64,000 nucleotides of DNA from Hemileia vastatrix (GCA_030280995.1 JASXTE010000002.1:17056683-17120682), one strand, 5' to 3'; positions 1-11,670 are shown, counted from the stretch's first letter. The notes: a model not told the origin generated them from the sequence alone. Made by a program: numbers and translations.

Positions 1-58
1 AGGTAGAAAAAGAAAAAATCTTAGCATTTTTTTTTACTGTTTTTTTAGAGTGAGGGAG

Positions 59-1336
59 TGTCAGCCAGGCTATACCAGGAGCCCAGAAAATGATATGTTG
101 ATTTATTGGACCTGAAAGAGGGCGTAAGAATTGCATTTTATGTATATAAATTAATTTTTTATTGCATAATAAAATTTTATAAGTATGTTATTAAATATAA
201 GTGTTAAATTAATTTTATTGTTATATAAATTATTTATACATTTAAATTAAGCATAATATATTTTATATTCTACAAATAATGGCGCATTTTTATTTATTTA
301 ATAATTATAAATTAATAATTAATTAATTACAAACAAATGTATTATAATTATATGTGTAAAATTGACTTATAATGTCATTAAATTAATTAATTAAATTTAT
401 ATATTAAATAAAACTTTTCATATATTATTAAACCATAATATTGGGTGCTTTTTTTTGACCCTTAATTGTGTCAGAAAAATTATTAAATAAATTATAACAC
501 TTATTTAATGACATAGTATTAAAATCCCCACTTTAAATTACAATTATCAATAAAATAATTAACTGTTTCATTTAAACTAATTATTGAATTAATTACGTAG
601 TTAAAACAATAAATTAAAATTGCTTTAAACTGGATTGAATTGATTACATGAATTTTTGGCGTGAAAATAATCCTATTGTTTTACTTAAACCCTTTACATG
701 TCACTATAATGTCTTTTTTGGATTATTTTACACACTGTTCTCATGTTTCAAACTTGCTTGGTTACCAATTATTTTAATTAAGTGTTTTTGGGAAATTATG
801 GTGGGAAAATTAGTTACTTACTCACGCGTTTAGTTGAATGTCTCATGTTTTTCTCTCAGTCTCCATGTTTTAGTTCTATTCTTTTTAATGTCTAGTTTCA
901 TGTTATTCCTTTTTTGTAATTACTATATGGTGACGCTTCAGAGGGTCCTTTGCCTATAAAAGGATTTGGATTATCCCCTGTAGTTGCATCACTTGTTATA
1001 CACTAAACTCAAATACAAATTGAAATATATTACGTTTATTTTATTTTTTATTAGAATTATAAGTCTAAATTTAAAAGTAAATAGATTATCTAAGGTTGCT
1101 ATAAGTCTAATAATAATTATAATTGTGAACTGCACACCGCTATATAACTTACAAGATTTAAATATTTATTGAACCTCACTGTTTTGTCACTGCTCAAATA
1201 TTGTTGTAGTATTTCTTTAATTTTCTCTCTTACTTTCTTAAGCTATCATTTATTACAAAAATCCCTTTATCATTTCTCTATTCCTTTTATCATTTTCCTC
1301 CTCTTTTTCCTCCTACTTCTAGATGACCAGCTGATA
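59..1336 (+). mobile_element. LTR of TGTCAGCCAGG family, probable 3' LTR
   Basis: The unit starts TGTCAGCCAGGC and ends near CAGCTGATA, the same termini as the LTRs at 25743 and 29942. A TATAAAAGG box lies at 954-962, so the LTR reads on plus. The bases just before it (47-58, GAGTGAGGGAG) form a polypurine tract, and 54-58 (GGGAG) does not match the bases after 1336 (ATGCC). This fits a 3' LTR whose internal region lies left of the window better than a solo LTR. Small ORFs inside it are AT-rich noise. The exact right border is uncertain by a few bases. Confidence 0.75.
954..962 (+). promoter_or_regulatory. LTR TATA box
   Basis: TATAAAAGG in the LTR at 59-1336, with GACGCTTCAGAGGG just upstream. 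The same pair, slightly varied, occurs in the sister LTR at 29942-31230, where the TATA-like box is at 30831-30840. It probably marks the LTR core promoter. Confidence 0.55.
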
Positions 1337-2220
1337 ATGCCTTGGAGGGATGAAGAATAGGGTGATGGAGCTATAAAAGAAAGAAAAGAGGGACAGAAAA
1401 AAAGGTTAATTTTACCATTAAAATTAAAAATAACCACTTAATAAAATTTAGATAAAAAAATACCAGAAAAAAACAAAAAAAATTATAATTAGCAAACAAA
1501 AAATCAAAATAAATGAGTAAAATGACTTACCTGGAGAGATGAGATGAGAAAATAAATAAAACCAAGTTGTTTGAGGGATGTTTGAGGAGAGGAGGAAAAG
1601 GATATGAGGGTTAAAGAAAAAAGAACGAGTGAAAAATTATGCAATTTCATGTTGAGCTGGTGAATGAAAAAATGAGACATCCAAAAAAGAGACATTCACT
1701 GTAAATTAAAAATAAAAATGAATTTGAAAAAAACAAAAACACCAAACCAAGTGAATAAAGCACAAAATTTGAACATTTGGAGTGTATGAAAAAAAAAAAA
1801 TAAAGGGTTGTGTTTTAAAATGTTTGAGTGTGATTGTTACAATGACATAGAAGATGCAGGTGTGAAGAATGTTTTGTGATTCAAGGGAGGGGATATCTGG
1901 AGCAGGTTTGGGATCCTCTTCTTCATAAAGATCATTGAAAAGAAATATAAGCTAAAGTGTCTTCCAAACCCAAGTCAGAATCAGATTCAGCAGCTAAAAT
2001 TAAAGTGATAGGTTTCATAGCTGAGTGAATTTGCTTCCTAGTAAAGAGGTGCATCATTATTGTTGGTAGAAGGTTTAGGTGATAAGTTGAAAGTAGGAAT
2101 TTGGCACCAAATGAGCAGGTGGGGTGTGTAAATAGAAAAAAATGTTATGTGTTTCTAAGTCCTTGCAAATTACTGGGACTCAAACCTTGCTTGAAGTCAG
2201 CTAGAATGGGGCCAGGAAGA
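1337..2220. mobile_element. Rearranged Harbinger-like fragments
   Basis: 1337-1800 matches, on plus, the 3' non-coding part of the Harbinger copies further right (compare 53455-53900 and 60225-60720). About 1915-2170 is instead the reverse complement of the 5' leader and first codons of the transposase copy at 7660-7870; on minus it reads a degenerate start resembling the 7742 protein. The piece is therefore chimeric: element 3' region followed by an inverted element 5' region. No open transposase remains. Confidence 0.6.
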
Positions 2221-2417
2221 GCAAGAGAGGGTCTTTAGTATTTTCTTGGAACTTTAAATGATATAATTTTATTAAACTTTGATGTTTAATTAAATATTTA
2301 ATATACATTTGTATTTAATTTAATTCATTAATTTTTTTATCTTATTAAAATTCTCAATTGAAACATTTGTGGTTTAATTTTATTTCATCATTTAATTCAA
2401 TTAAATTATATATTAAT

Positions 2418-2630
2418 CACCACAAAAAATCAAGTGGCACCTGCTAGCAGGTGCCTATCCCTATATTCAGTTTTGATTTAAGATTAAATTTGATTTGATA
2501 TTGCGCGAGCTAGTGTGCTCATTGTTCAATGCACAGTCTTTCTAGAAAAATTACAGCTGAGCTGAAATTGAGTTAAATCAAAGATAGGGATTGGGAACTG
2601 CTATCAGGTGCCCATGTTTTTTTTCTGGTG
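2418..2630. mobile_element. CACTA-like MITE, family 1, copy 1
   Basis: A 213-bp unit bounded by CACCACAAAAAA and, inverted, CACCAGAAAAAA. Just inside the left end is a perfect 20-bp palindrome, GGCACCTGCTAGCAGGTGCC; a degenerate version sits inside the right end. A second copy of exactly the same length is at 19754-19966. Flanking trinucleotides here (AAT/ATT) are imperfect, but copy 2 has a clean 3-bp duplication. It has no coding capacity. Confidence 0.8.
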
Positions 2631-2768
2631 ATTTATATATATTTTTTATTTTAGTTTTAACAATGATTTTGTTGACTTCAACAAAATCCACGTTGAAATT
2701 ACTATTCTGTATATAAGGGGTTCTCTTTGTGTTATTTTGAAGTGTCCTTTACAACCTTTTTATTATTA

Positions 2769-2966
2769 GCGGGTATCAAAGTTAGAAATTATTAATTATT
2801 AAAAATGTATTTCACAACACAAAAAGAAAGCCACAAACTTGAAATTATTGCTCAGTAAAAAGGTGGTTTCGGGGTACACTATGCCATATATTAAAAAATA
2901 AACATGGTTGAATTGGTGGAAAAAAGAGGTATTTTAAAATGGAAGATTTCTAACTTTGATACCCCC
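2769..2966. mobile_element. Harbinger-type MITE flanked by TATTA
   Basis: A 198-bp unit with inverted termini of about 21 bp (GCGGGTATCAAAGTTAGAAAT on the left, its complement ending GATACCCCC on the right, one mismatch). TATTA flanks it on both sides (2764-2768 and 2967-2971). The G-rich tip and the TATTA/TAATA flanks match the large Harbinger copies at 50660 and 57412, suggesting mobilisation by a related transposase. Non-coding. Confidence 0.75.
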
Positions 2967-2971
2967 TATTA

Positions 2972-3274
2972 TATGAAATTTTAAATACAACAATATATTT
3001 CAATATTATTATTTGAGAAATTAAAATTTTATTATTCACTATCATAAATTATTAAACCAATTTCTGAAATAAATAATTAATATAATTACAACTCATCTAA
3101 AGTATATAACTGTTCAACGTGAAAAAGACATTATATTTATTTAAATTACTACAATAAATTCTTATATTTTCCACTCTAGCCTTAAATCTTCATCAATTAG
3201 TATTTATTTCATCTAAAATTGTTACCATCCGTAATTGTTGCCATCCGTACCATACAAGCCGACTAATATGCTGT
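2972..3274. other. AT-rich spacer without genes
   Basis: Low-complexity AT-rich sequence between a MITE and a small hairpin. No open frame or recognisable element was seen. Confidence 0.5.
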
Positions 3275-3307
3275 TGAAATACACCTGTATAAGGCAGGTG
3301 TATTTCA
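3275..3307. repeat. 13-bp-arm perfect inverted repeat
   Basis: TGAAATACACCTG and CAGGTGTATTTCA flank a 7-nt loop. It resembles the palindromes found just inside MITE ends elsewhere in the window and may be a relic of such an element at the edge of the single-copy island. No other end was found. Confidence 0.6.
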
Positions 3308-3310
3308 GTT

Positions 3311-4532
3311 TCTGATGGAAATCTTGCTGACTTTTTTGTGGTGTGTTTATGTGGCATACCTCTTAATGAGTTTGTTTTGAGGCAGATCTTAACATAAAGT
3401 GCAAAGTTTGCAGGATGACCGTATTCTTCTTCCGCACAAGGAATTCATTTATTCAATGATGAATGATTTCACGGATGTTTTAGCTGTATTCCTCTGAAAA
3501 AAAATATTCATCAAGTGTGGAATTTCATCTTCTATAAGCTTACACGCAGTGTGAGGAAAGATAATTGGCACTGATGACGAATTCCGACTGATAATCTGAC
3601 GCAGTCCGCCAGGCCCATTTATCAACTATTTCGTTCCTTAGATTCCATAATGGCCTGGGTACCACACTGCGTGAAACTCCACAAGCGATGAATATGATCG
3701 GATAAATTCTACATGGTTTCTGCTGCGGATAAGGAGGTCACTTGCGACACATCACTATGACTCTGACGCAAACTTTTGTTACATACTCATGTTACGACAC
3801 AATCTTGATCACTGCACTACACATTCCCTTGATTACCATTAACTGATTGTACGTTTTGCTTGTTCAAAATTGATTAGTACAATCTGCCTCTCAGTCTCGT
3901 AATTATTAAAGTAAATTTTTCGTGGAAAGAGTGAAAGGGCCGCCCAATATCATTAATTTCATAATTGTGTAGGACTGATCCTTCATATGATTCGGATATT
4001 CCTTGCAAGTGGGTCAACCAATTACATACTATGCTAAGGATAATGTCAAAGTTCATGACCATAGAAATTGACCATAATGGTATAGATATTCAATCCGTTT
4101 TTTACAGTTTGTAGCAGATTAAATAGGTTTCAGAAGAGTGAATCTCTTTCCAACATTATGAAGGAAAATGCAATAAATCAACTCAAAATCAATACATAGC
4201 ATGCAATCAAAATTTGCAACCCATGACGCATTGACGCAGCCGTAGATTTACTTCTATTATAACCTTCATACATAATTCTGAAGTATCATCCGTTTTGCAT
4301 GATGTATTGCTATCTATTTTGAAATGAATGAAACCAACTTAAGAGTTTTTTGGGCTATTTGAAGCACAACTTGGTTATGCTCCAACAAGTTAAAAATTGA
4401 TAGACAACAAAGTGAAAAAATTAGTATCTGAGATTAACCTCTATTGTTATTTAATACCAAGATTTCCTTTCTGGGTTGATAAATGATAAATTTGCAATAA
4501 AGATCTGTCCCTCAAGTCATTTACATTACAAT
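3311..4532. other. Single-copy-looking upstream region
   Basis: Base composition is more balanced than in the surrounding transposons, and I see no resemblance to other parts of the window. No convincing ORF: the minus-strand frame at 3874-4062 lacks features. It likely contains the promoter and 5' leader of the gene that starts at 4533, but I could not identify a specific element. Confidence 0.4.
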
Positions 4533-6422
4533 ATGTTGAACTTATTCCTAATGATGCAATTACTACAAGTAGTATTCAGCGATGCGAAACCTTTACATTG
4601 TAAAAATACTATTCCCATGGATTACATTGATTTAGAGTTATCTTTGGCACCCCCAAGCAATCGGGTAGAATATACTTCGGGTACTACTTCATATTATAAG
4701 GACACAGAAGGCAGAAAAGGTAAATATCCAAAAATCGATCCTCAAGTAGAACAGAATTTCAGCCCTGAGCTTTATCCATTTTCAAGACAAGAGCTGGTCA
4801 GTTCTCTAACAAATAAAATAACCTGTGAATGATTTTCGAGGTTTATTGTGATTGTGTAATTCATCTCTTTATTCTGACTACAACACACAGGACAGAATTA
4901 AGCAATGCAACCAAAAAGAGCCACCATCTTTATTATCTTCAAATTCTTTGAAATTTTCAGCAGGTCGAATATCATATTCAGATAGGTCGCACAATAAAAA
5001 AACAAATCATCATAGGGTTAGTTGTTTCTATTGACAAAAAATCAAATCAAAATTAACCCACCAATCCAGGTGTACGATGCCAGGAAACGGGAAGAACACT
5101 CAGTAATTTCTGTAGCAGATTCTTCCGATCCAAATAGTAATCCAAAAGTAGCTTCACATAGTTCTAAGCAAAAAAGTAAGAATAAAGAAGTGCAGTGTTA
5201 TAGGTCGCAGCTCAAAGTCACCTCTATTTTTGAAAACGCGACGAATCTTGAATCTATGCTGGACGAAGACCAGGAAGGGAAAGACGATATCAAGCCAGAT
5301 CATCTCAATAATGCGCATCATCATAAACTAAATAGTCACCTTCAGTCTTATTTGGGCTTGATAGAAGTACGTGAAACTATTTTCCATGAATGTGCTAAAA
5401 TGTTATCAAAGTTGCCGGATTACTGGAAGGAATTGGGTAGCGAATCATCTAATTCTATAATTGGCCGACTGCAAAGAAACGTGAAAATACTTTACCAAAT
5501 GTCGGATAAATCGTTTTCAAGGAAATCAAAGAAAATATCATGTACTATTGAAAAAGGGCCTTTCAAAATTTATAGAATTTTTTATGAAGGAATAAAGGGA
5601 TTTTTCACTCTTTTACTTGATATACCATCCATTGAAAGACAGGCCATAATTGCTCAAAGTCTTCTTTTTGAAGACATCCAAAAAATCACCAACAGATTAG
5701 CATTATTTTCTCTCTCCGACTCTCCTTTTAAAGGAGATGATATCATTTATTGGAGGGTTTATAGTGGGACATTGAAATTTATGGAACAAGGTCTTGATGT
5801 TAGTGTTGCGATTCGCTGTATTGATTATGCTGAACAATTCATGAAACATCTCCCTTTGGAGTTGATTACACAGCAGAAAAGACGTGAAATTTATGAAAGA
5901 CTTGAAGTTCTCATGGAACATTGGCTTCTTAAAACAACTGAGAAAGAGCTGAGATTAATTATAGAAAGGCCGGAAAAATACAAATTATCTTTGAAGACGT
6001 TTCATAGAGATATTAAAGATAAGAAAAATCAGTATCGAGTCACTTTCTTGCTAATTCTTACAAACCATTTAAAGTGGGACAGTAACATCTCAACCTACTT
6101 AAAACATTATATATTAATAACATATGGGAAGATCCTTTCGACCCTTTCCAATCAAGTATCGACCATTACTGACAGCTCTCAGATTGCGACAGAAGATTTA
6201 AATTTTAAGGATTTGTTTCAAAACCAACTCAAGATGTACCTCAATTCTAAAAAGGAATGGTTAAGTAACAATTACACTAATGTAATAACCACGGATCCTG
6301 GTGATTTAAAATTTTCACATTTGAGTAGTGTAAAACTTCCTTGGCAGCCATTGGGAGGCATAGCATCAGGAAAGAAAAAGGTGGCACAAAAAAGGAAACT
6401 AAAACAGCTAGAGACATCATAG
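4533..6422 (+). CDS. Predicted secreted effector-like protein, 3 exons
   Basis: Exons 4533-4796, 4891-5016 and 5070-6422, all phase 0, give 580 aa with no internal stop. Introns have GTCAGT..CACAG (94 nt) and GTTAGT..CCAG (53 nt, TTAAC branch-like site). An upstream in-frame ATG at 4476 would add 19 residues; the ATG at 4533 is preferred because it begins directly with a hydrophobic core (MLNLFLMMQLLQVVFSDA), a typical signal peptide. Residues 33-38 are DLELSL, an LxLxL (EAR-type) motif followed by APP. The C-terminus has a basic run KKKVAQKRKLK (565-575), resembling a nuclear localisation signal. No enzyme domain is recognised; the middle is charged and probably helical. It is the only apparently intact host gene here and is surrounded by transposons, as rust effector candidates often are. 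Function and family are inferred. Confidence 0.72.
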
Positions 6423-7335
6423 AAATTATATATGTCCCAGTTCAACTAAACAAAAACATTCTTCAAATGAAGCATTGAAGAAGTTTTTTTCTTTTGATAT
6501 ATATATATCTTACAATTTCACCCAGCATGGGGCATGAAGAAAATTGGAGACTATATATGAGTAAATACATGTGGGTAGAGGCAGTTAATATAGCTACAAC
6601 TGTGCAATAAATTTAGACTTGATATCTCTATAGAGAATATTAGGCTAACAAGGAAAGGGGAGATTATTTATAAACCTTCCAGTATTGATTAAAAAAGAAG
6701 ACAATTCTATCATAATATGAGATGGTAAGAGAAGAGCAGGAGTATGGAATGTGACTTTGTGTGTTTTTGCTGCTAGTACTATGAGTTAATGCAGTTCTGC
6801 ATAGGCAGGGTAAAAAAGTAAAAGATTATCTGGAGTATCTTTGAAGTTGGAGTTGCATCTTATGCACCATGGAGCATTAACTGCTCTAAATCAATAAAGG
6901 AAATTATTGAGGGGTAAATGAACTGGGAGTACATGTGAGAAGGCCATTGCTTGGGCTCTGGGAAGGTGAGAAAGCTGAGCAAACATTTTGAGGGGACCAA
7001 AACAACATCACAATTGTTGGAGTAACAATACTTTCCCGCATCACCTAAAACAACTGATCACTGTATCAAATATTCAAATACTCTAATAATTCAAGTTGAT
7101 CAACATGTTCCCCTTTTAGATAGTGATATAGTTAGGTTTAGATTAGTGAGAACCGCAACTGCGGCCTTTAATGTATGTAGACTGTGTGCGCAAGTCCCCT
7201 CTCTTCATTCTGACACGGGGTGAAGAGAGCAAGCTTACCATTGGGGCTTTGGGATTTGGGTGCACAGGGCATAACAGATATAACTTGATACTTGTATAGT
7301 TGTATAATATATTATGTAATATGCTGTATATATTA
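6423..7335. other. 3' flank of the effector-like gene; no gene seen
   Basis: AT-rich non-coding sequence. The minus frame at 7143-7346 shows no domain. The segment ends at TATTA, where a GGGGGT terminus begins at 7336. Confidence 0.45.
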
Positions 7336-7418
7336 GGGGGTAGCAATGTTCAGGGATCCGCAATAAGGGATCAATTTTTTTTTCCTGGGATCAGACATTA
7401 TTAATTGCAGAAGATTCT

Positions 7419-7450
7419 TATCCACTAGCCCTGGGGCTAGTGGATAAGGA
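7419..7450. repeat. Subterminal palindrome of the Harbinger element
   Basis: CTTATCCACTAGCCC, two bases, then its exact complement. It lies about 85 bp inside the element end, in the position where the copies at 50660 and 57412 have a different palindrome. Confidence 0.75.
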
Positions 7451-7741
7451 ATCCATCATAATGCATTTTCTTGCCTCTAATACCCCAATTTCCGTATCTA
7501 CTTCCTAATCCCAAACTCATCACATCCATGATGGATTTTTAAGAAAGTCACATGACTTATAATTGCTGATGCCATCCTTAAGTCTCTCTTCACTCTATGC
7601 TACTTAGTTTTGGTGGTAAACACTTAAGTTTTTTTTCTATCAACGTACCCCCCCCAACTGCACATTTGGCGGTGACTTCCCACTTCCCACTTCCCACTCA
7701 TCACCTAAACCTTCTACCTGCAACCTATACTACCAACAACA

Positions 7742-8790
7742 ATGAAGCACCTCTCTACTAGACAGCTACTTCACTCCACTATGAATACTATCACTTTACT
7801 TTTAGTTATCTACTATTACTCTGACTCTGATTTGGAAGATGCCTTAGCCTATTTGTGTTTTCTTTCAAAAAAGCGTTTCCTCATTTCCAGGGGGCCAAAT
7901 CTTCATCATGATCCCCGACATGATCTCCACTCCATTCTCAACATTCCTCAACTAAACTTCACTCAGCTATTTAGAACTTCACCCAATTCTTTCTTCAAAG
8001 TTTATCAACTCATCTCTGAACATCCTATCTTTCATAACAATTCCCATAACAAACAGTGTAATCCTGCCATTCAACTTGCTGTCGCACTATGTTGCTTTGG
8101 CTCAAATGGAAATGATGCTTCTGTAAGATGTTTGGATAATCTATTTAACATAGGATATGGTACAGTGATATTATACACCAAGCGCTGTATGATTGCTATC
8201 CTTTCCCTCAAGTCTCAAACACTTGCTTGGCCAACTCCAGAACAATGACTTGAATCCTCTCAAGTAATGCAAGCCAAAGGTTTCCCTGGCTGTGTAGGTT
8301 TTGTTGATGGCACAACTATACCTTTGAGTCAAAAGCCTGCTCATGATGCAAACCATTATTTTTATTGAAAAAAAAAGGTTTATTCAAAATCTTCTCCAAT
8401 TTCTCATCATTCATGAACTAACTTTTCATCTTCCTTCTAGATACTCTATTGCCATTCAACTTATATGTAGTGTCAATAAACAATTTATTGCTTTTCACAG
8501 TGGCTGCCCTGGATCATGTCATGACTCTTCCATCTTCCAAAGAATGAGGATTTCTCAAACCCCAGACTCATACTTTGACGAATCTCAGTACCTCCTTGCA
8601 GACTCAGCATATGCAACTGATAAGTACATTATACCTGCTTTCCGTGGTGCAACCTTAGAATATGACCCCAAAACTAAATTTAATTATCACCTTGCCCAAT
8701 AAAGAGTACAGATTGAACATGCTATAGGTATTTTAAAGGGACGATTTTCTAGTCTTTGGGAGCTCAGAATCCAATATATTGTGACTGCAT
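7742..8790 (+). pseudogene. Harbinger (DDE_Tnp_4-like) transposase pseudogene
   Basis: Reading frame from ATG 7742 with an intron at 8378-8440 (63 nt, GT..CTAAC..TTCTAG). All three catalytic regions are visible: GFVDGT (first Asp, about 8300), SCHDSSIF with LLADSAYA (second Asp region, about 8520-8620) and RVQIEHAIG-LKGRF (Glu, about 8705-8755). Three in-frame stops break it: TGA at 8246, TGA just before the intron (about 8366) and TAA at about 8701. The first stop corresponds to CGA in the copy at 51458, a C-to-T change. The C-terminus is lost at the Gypsy insertion. As a family these enzymes cut and paste Harbinger elements; this copy is inactive. Confidence 0.85.
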
Positions 8791-8975
8791 TAACACCTTA
8801 ATAAGTATTATTAGGCTATGGATAGGCTATTTAAACTACTATAAGCTATATAATAGTGTAATAATTATATATATAAGTGTTTTAACATTATTTTTAAGAT
8901 ACAAGCTTAATGTATTTAAGGTTATCTTATTTTAAACATAAGAATTACTCACTCCTGGAGATACCTAGGCTGAAA
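8791..8975 (-). repeat. Element A 3' LTR
   Basis: 185 bp matching 18576-18781 with high identity. The right copy has about 20 extra bases. In the sense direction it starts TTTCAGCCTAGG, where the other copy has TGTCAGCCTAGG. Sense-strand termini resemble those of the longer TGTCAGCCAGG LTR family. Confidence 0.75.
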
Positions 8976-8986
8976 CTCCCTCACCC
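8976..8986 (-). other. Polypurine tract of element A
   Basis: On minus, GGGTGAGGGAG directly precedes the 3' LTR. It is nearly the same as the tract before the LTR at 59, linking the two families. Confidence 0.65.
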
Positions 8987-9090
8987 AAAAAAAACAATAG
9001 AAAAAATTTTAAGACATTTTAATTAAAAGTAAGGAGTGAATAGAAAATAATTTTTAAAATTTCTATAATACATATACTGAATAAACAGTA

Positions 9091-9702
9091 TTATTTTGAT
9101 TTAAATTTTTTCAAGAGATTTTTAAGATCAGAGATTTCATTTTCTGGAATCCACTGGTCATATTCACTTGATTTATTTTTAAATCTTAATAGATAATCAA
9201 CTCCCTTTTCTTTAGTAAGGTGTCTCTTTTTAAGTATCTTTTCAATTTCTGCCTTTTCAACTATTTCTTCAGGTTGCTGTTTATGCCTTCCTAATCTTCT
9301 TGGAAATAGAACAGTATCATTAGAATGGTATGGTTTTATAAGAGAAATAGGAAATACTGGATGTCTTCCATCATATGGTGCATATATAATAACCTCCACA
9401 GCATTGTTACCAACTATCTTTTTAACTACAAATAGTCCATTGAATGGATCCCTCAATTTAACATTACCATTTAAATTGAAATTTAGTGTAGAAATAAGAA
9501 CTTCATCACCCTCTTTGAACATTTGTTCTTTATGGGCTTTATCCCATATTTTCTTCTCATACTCAAATGCCTTAATTATACATTCTTGAGAATATTTTCT
9601 GCATAATTCTTGCATCTGAAGAAAACACTTAGTACCTGGATAGATATCCAATCTAGGTAATTTATTCAATGTTTTAGCAGGGGTATTAGGTACATAATCC
9701 AA
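9091..9702 (-). CDS. Element A integrase C-terminus with chromodomain (fragment)
   Basis: A 203-aa open segment of pol. It starts in the region after the integrase core (MDYVPNTPAKTLNKLPR), continues with a GPY/F-like segment (LRDPFNGLFVVKK, then PVFPISLIKPYH), and ends in a chromodomain-like fold (EKILKKRHLTKEKGVDYLLRF through QWIPENEI). Chromodomains of such integrases direct insertion to marked chromatin. The frame joins the integrase core piece at 9811-10173 after a short damaged stretch. Confidence 0.75.
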   Translation of the reverse strand: MDYVPNTPAKTLNKLPRLDIYPGTKCFLQMQELCRKYSQECIIKAFEYEKKIWDKAHKEQMFKEGDEVLISTLNFNLNGNVKLRDPFNGLFVVKKIVGNNAVEVIIYAPYDGRHPVFPISLIKPYHSNDTVLFPRRLGRHKQQPEEIVEKAEIEKILKKRHLTKEKGVDYLLRFKNKSSEYDQWIPENEISDLKNLLKKFKSK

Positions 9703-9810
9703 CCATAACTCAAATGGATTTTTGCCTGTGACAGAATGTACTGTACTATTGTGTGCAAATTCTAAACCTGGGATAAGGCTTACTCAATCATGTGTGAATT
9801 TGTTATTGTC

Positions 9811-10173
9811 TTAAAAGTCAAGACCAAAAACACGATATCTTCTTATCATATCTTCTAAAGTTTGTATCATTTTTTCTGCTAGCCCATCAGTTGGTGGATG
9901 GTGTGCTGTAGAAAGATTTAATTGACACCCTGAAACATCCATAAGTGATGTCCAGAACTCAGAAGTAAATTTTGGATCTCTGTCTGAGACTATTGTTTTG
10001 TGAAAACCTGCTATATTTAAAATTTGTTTCCACCATAAAAAATCTAAGTCCTTTGCAGAAAACTTTTTGTGGGTAGGAATAAATTTACACATTTTTGTAA
10101 ATCTATCCAAAATTACCCAGCAGGAGTTATAACTCTTATGCCCTGCTATAGGCAAACCTGTTACAAAGAGCAT
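9811..10173 (-). pseudogene. Element A integrase core, first catalytic Asp lost
   Basis: The rve-type core is recognisable: VTGLP with DRFTKM, SDRDPKF (second Asp) and DGLAEKMIQTLED (Glu). The usual first Asp, just before VTGLP, is replaced (NMLFVTGLP), so the DDE triad is incomplete. A stop separates it from the upstream zinc-binding region. Confidence 0.75.
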
Positions 10174-10212
10174 GTTAATTATTTCCCATGGAGCTTTTGG
10201 TTGCTAAATTTG

Positions 10213-10865
10213 TTATAATAAACCAGCTCTTTCTCCTGTTAATCTTTTAGATTTTTGACAAGAATCACACGTCTCAACATATTTTTGAACATCCTCAGAC
10301 ATGTTTATCCACCAAGCTGTGTTTTTTACTCTGGTTAATGTTTTATGGTAGTCAAAATGACCTTCTAAGATATCATAATGACATATACTTAACATTAACT
10401 CCTTCATTGAAAGGGAAATTACAATTACATTACTTAATTTTTTCCTGTAATATATAAAACCATCCTCAATGGAAAACTTTCCTTTTTCTAATGCCTCTTT
10501 ATACTTATTTGGTATTGTTTTTATTAAAATATTCATTGAAGAATTAGATGGATCATTTAATATTGTAGTGGGTTTACTCAAGTCAGGATCTGAAGCATAC
10601 ATGTCAATAATTGATTGCATAAATTCATCCTCAAGATCTACAATATAAATGCCATAAATGTTAATAATTTTTGACTCAGGAACATAAGCAGGATTATCAT
10701 CATTATTAGGCAGAGGTACTCTAGATAACAGATCTACATTAGAGTGTAAGTTTACTGCTCTATGTGAAATAGTAATCCGTCCTTTGTATTCTTGTACAGC
10801 TAATTGCCATCTGAACATATGTCTATTACAAGTTTTCATCTTTAAGAGTGACTTAGCTGCACTAC
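10213..10865 (-). pseudogene. Element A RNase H end and integrase zinc-binding region
   Basis: Open from just left of the nested LTR. SAAKSLLKMKTCNRHMFRW is the end of RNase H. Further on, GHFDYHKT and CDSCQKSK give the HHCC zinc-binding pattern of integrase. The reading frame continues across the LTR insertion into the fragment at 11671-11859 once the 5-bp duplication is discounted. Confidence 0.75.
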
Positions 10866-11670
10866 TGTCAGCCAGGCTACTAGACTTACCCAGTAAAATA
10901 ATTAATTATCTTACTGAGGTGAAGCCACACCTTTGAGATCCTTATAAATAATTACTTATTTGCTAAAGACTTATGTATTAATTACAATTAACTAACTAAG
11001 TACACTAAGTAAATAAGTAGTAAAAATAAGTAGTTGTCCCACATGTATTTTTACTCCCAAACACCGTGTTCAATAATACAGATGAGGTGGGAATAAAAAT
11101 TAGTATTAAAAATATATATAAAATTATAAAAAGAAAACTACTTTTTCAAATTCCTTAAATTAGATTTTATTGATTCTATATTTCAAATCAAATTTTTCTC
11201 ACACCAAAAAGTGACGGACTAAAGGGTTCATAGTTTTATTTCAAATAAAATCAATACTTTTATTGATGCTCCATTTAGTGTAGATTCTATTATTTAACAT
11301 ACTTTCTTTTATTTAACTTTTTTCTCTCATACTCTTGTATTAGGAGATTCTAACCCCGTACTTTGGTCTCTCACCTTTTGCCTATAAAAGGCCTTTCCGT
11401 TTTGTGCTTTTGATTCATTCCTTTTTTACCTTACTTTATTATCACAACTACAATATAACACTTATCTTTTATATTTTATATCTTTAGTATTTACAAGGAC
11501 GTAATTCTAATCTATAACTTATATTGATATTTTAAAATTTACCTCTTATCATTGAGTAAAATCATATTTGATTGAGAAAAACATACCAAATTATTAAGAG
11601 TCCAATAAATCCTTAAAATCTTCATACAAACTCTGTATCAAAACTTCTAGACCAAAAGGGGACCTTGACA
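10866..11670 (+). mobile_element. Solo LTR in element A RNase H
   Basis: 805 bp, TGTCAGCCAGG to CCTTGACA, with a perfect 5-bp target duplication ACTAC (10861-10865 and 11671-11675). A TATAAAAG box is at 11383-11390. It splits the RNase H codons right after ITDCS. It is a shorter relative of the LTRs at 59, 25743 and 29942, left by LTR-LTR recombination. Confidence 0.9.

Larger units (their letters stand above)
7336..8790 (+). mobile_element. Harbinger-like DNA transposon, left part
   Basis: It begins GGGGGTAGCAATG right after TATTA and contains a perfect 15-bp-arm palindrome at about 7419-7450 (CTTATCCACTAGCCC, 2-nt loop), then a leader and a transposase gene. It breaks off at 8790, where the LTR of Gypsy element A begins. 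Harbinger 3' material resumes at 18782, but that part ends in a different terminal sequence (GTGTCAG type), so the two halves may come from different subfamilies. The matching GTAGCAATG end was not found. Confidence 0.65.

Noticed and set aside
648..1360. Three small hydrophobic ORFs
   Set aside because: They lie inside an LTR, overlap its TATA box and are rich in Ile/Leu/Phe as expected from AT-rich DNA.
3874..4062. 62-aa minus-strand ORF upstream of the effector-like gene
   Set aside because: No domain, no splice support and no composition signal; too short to claim.
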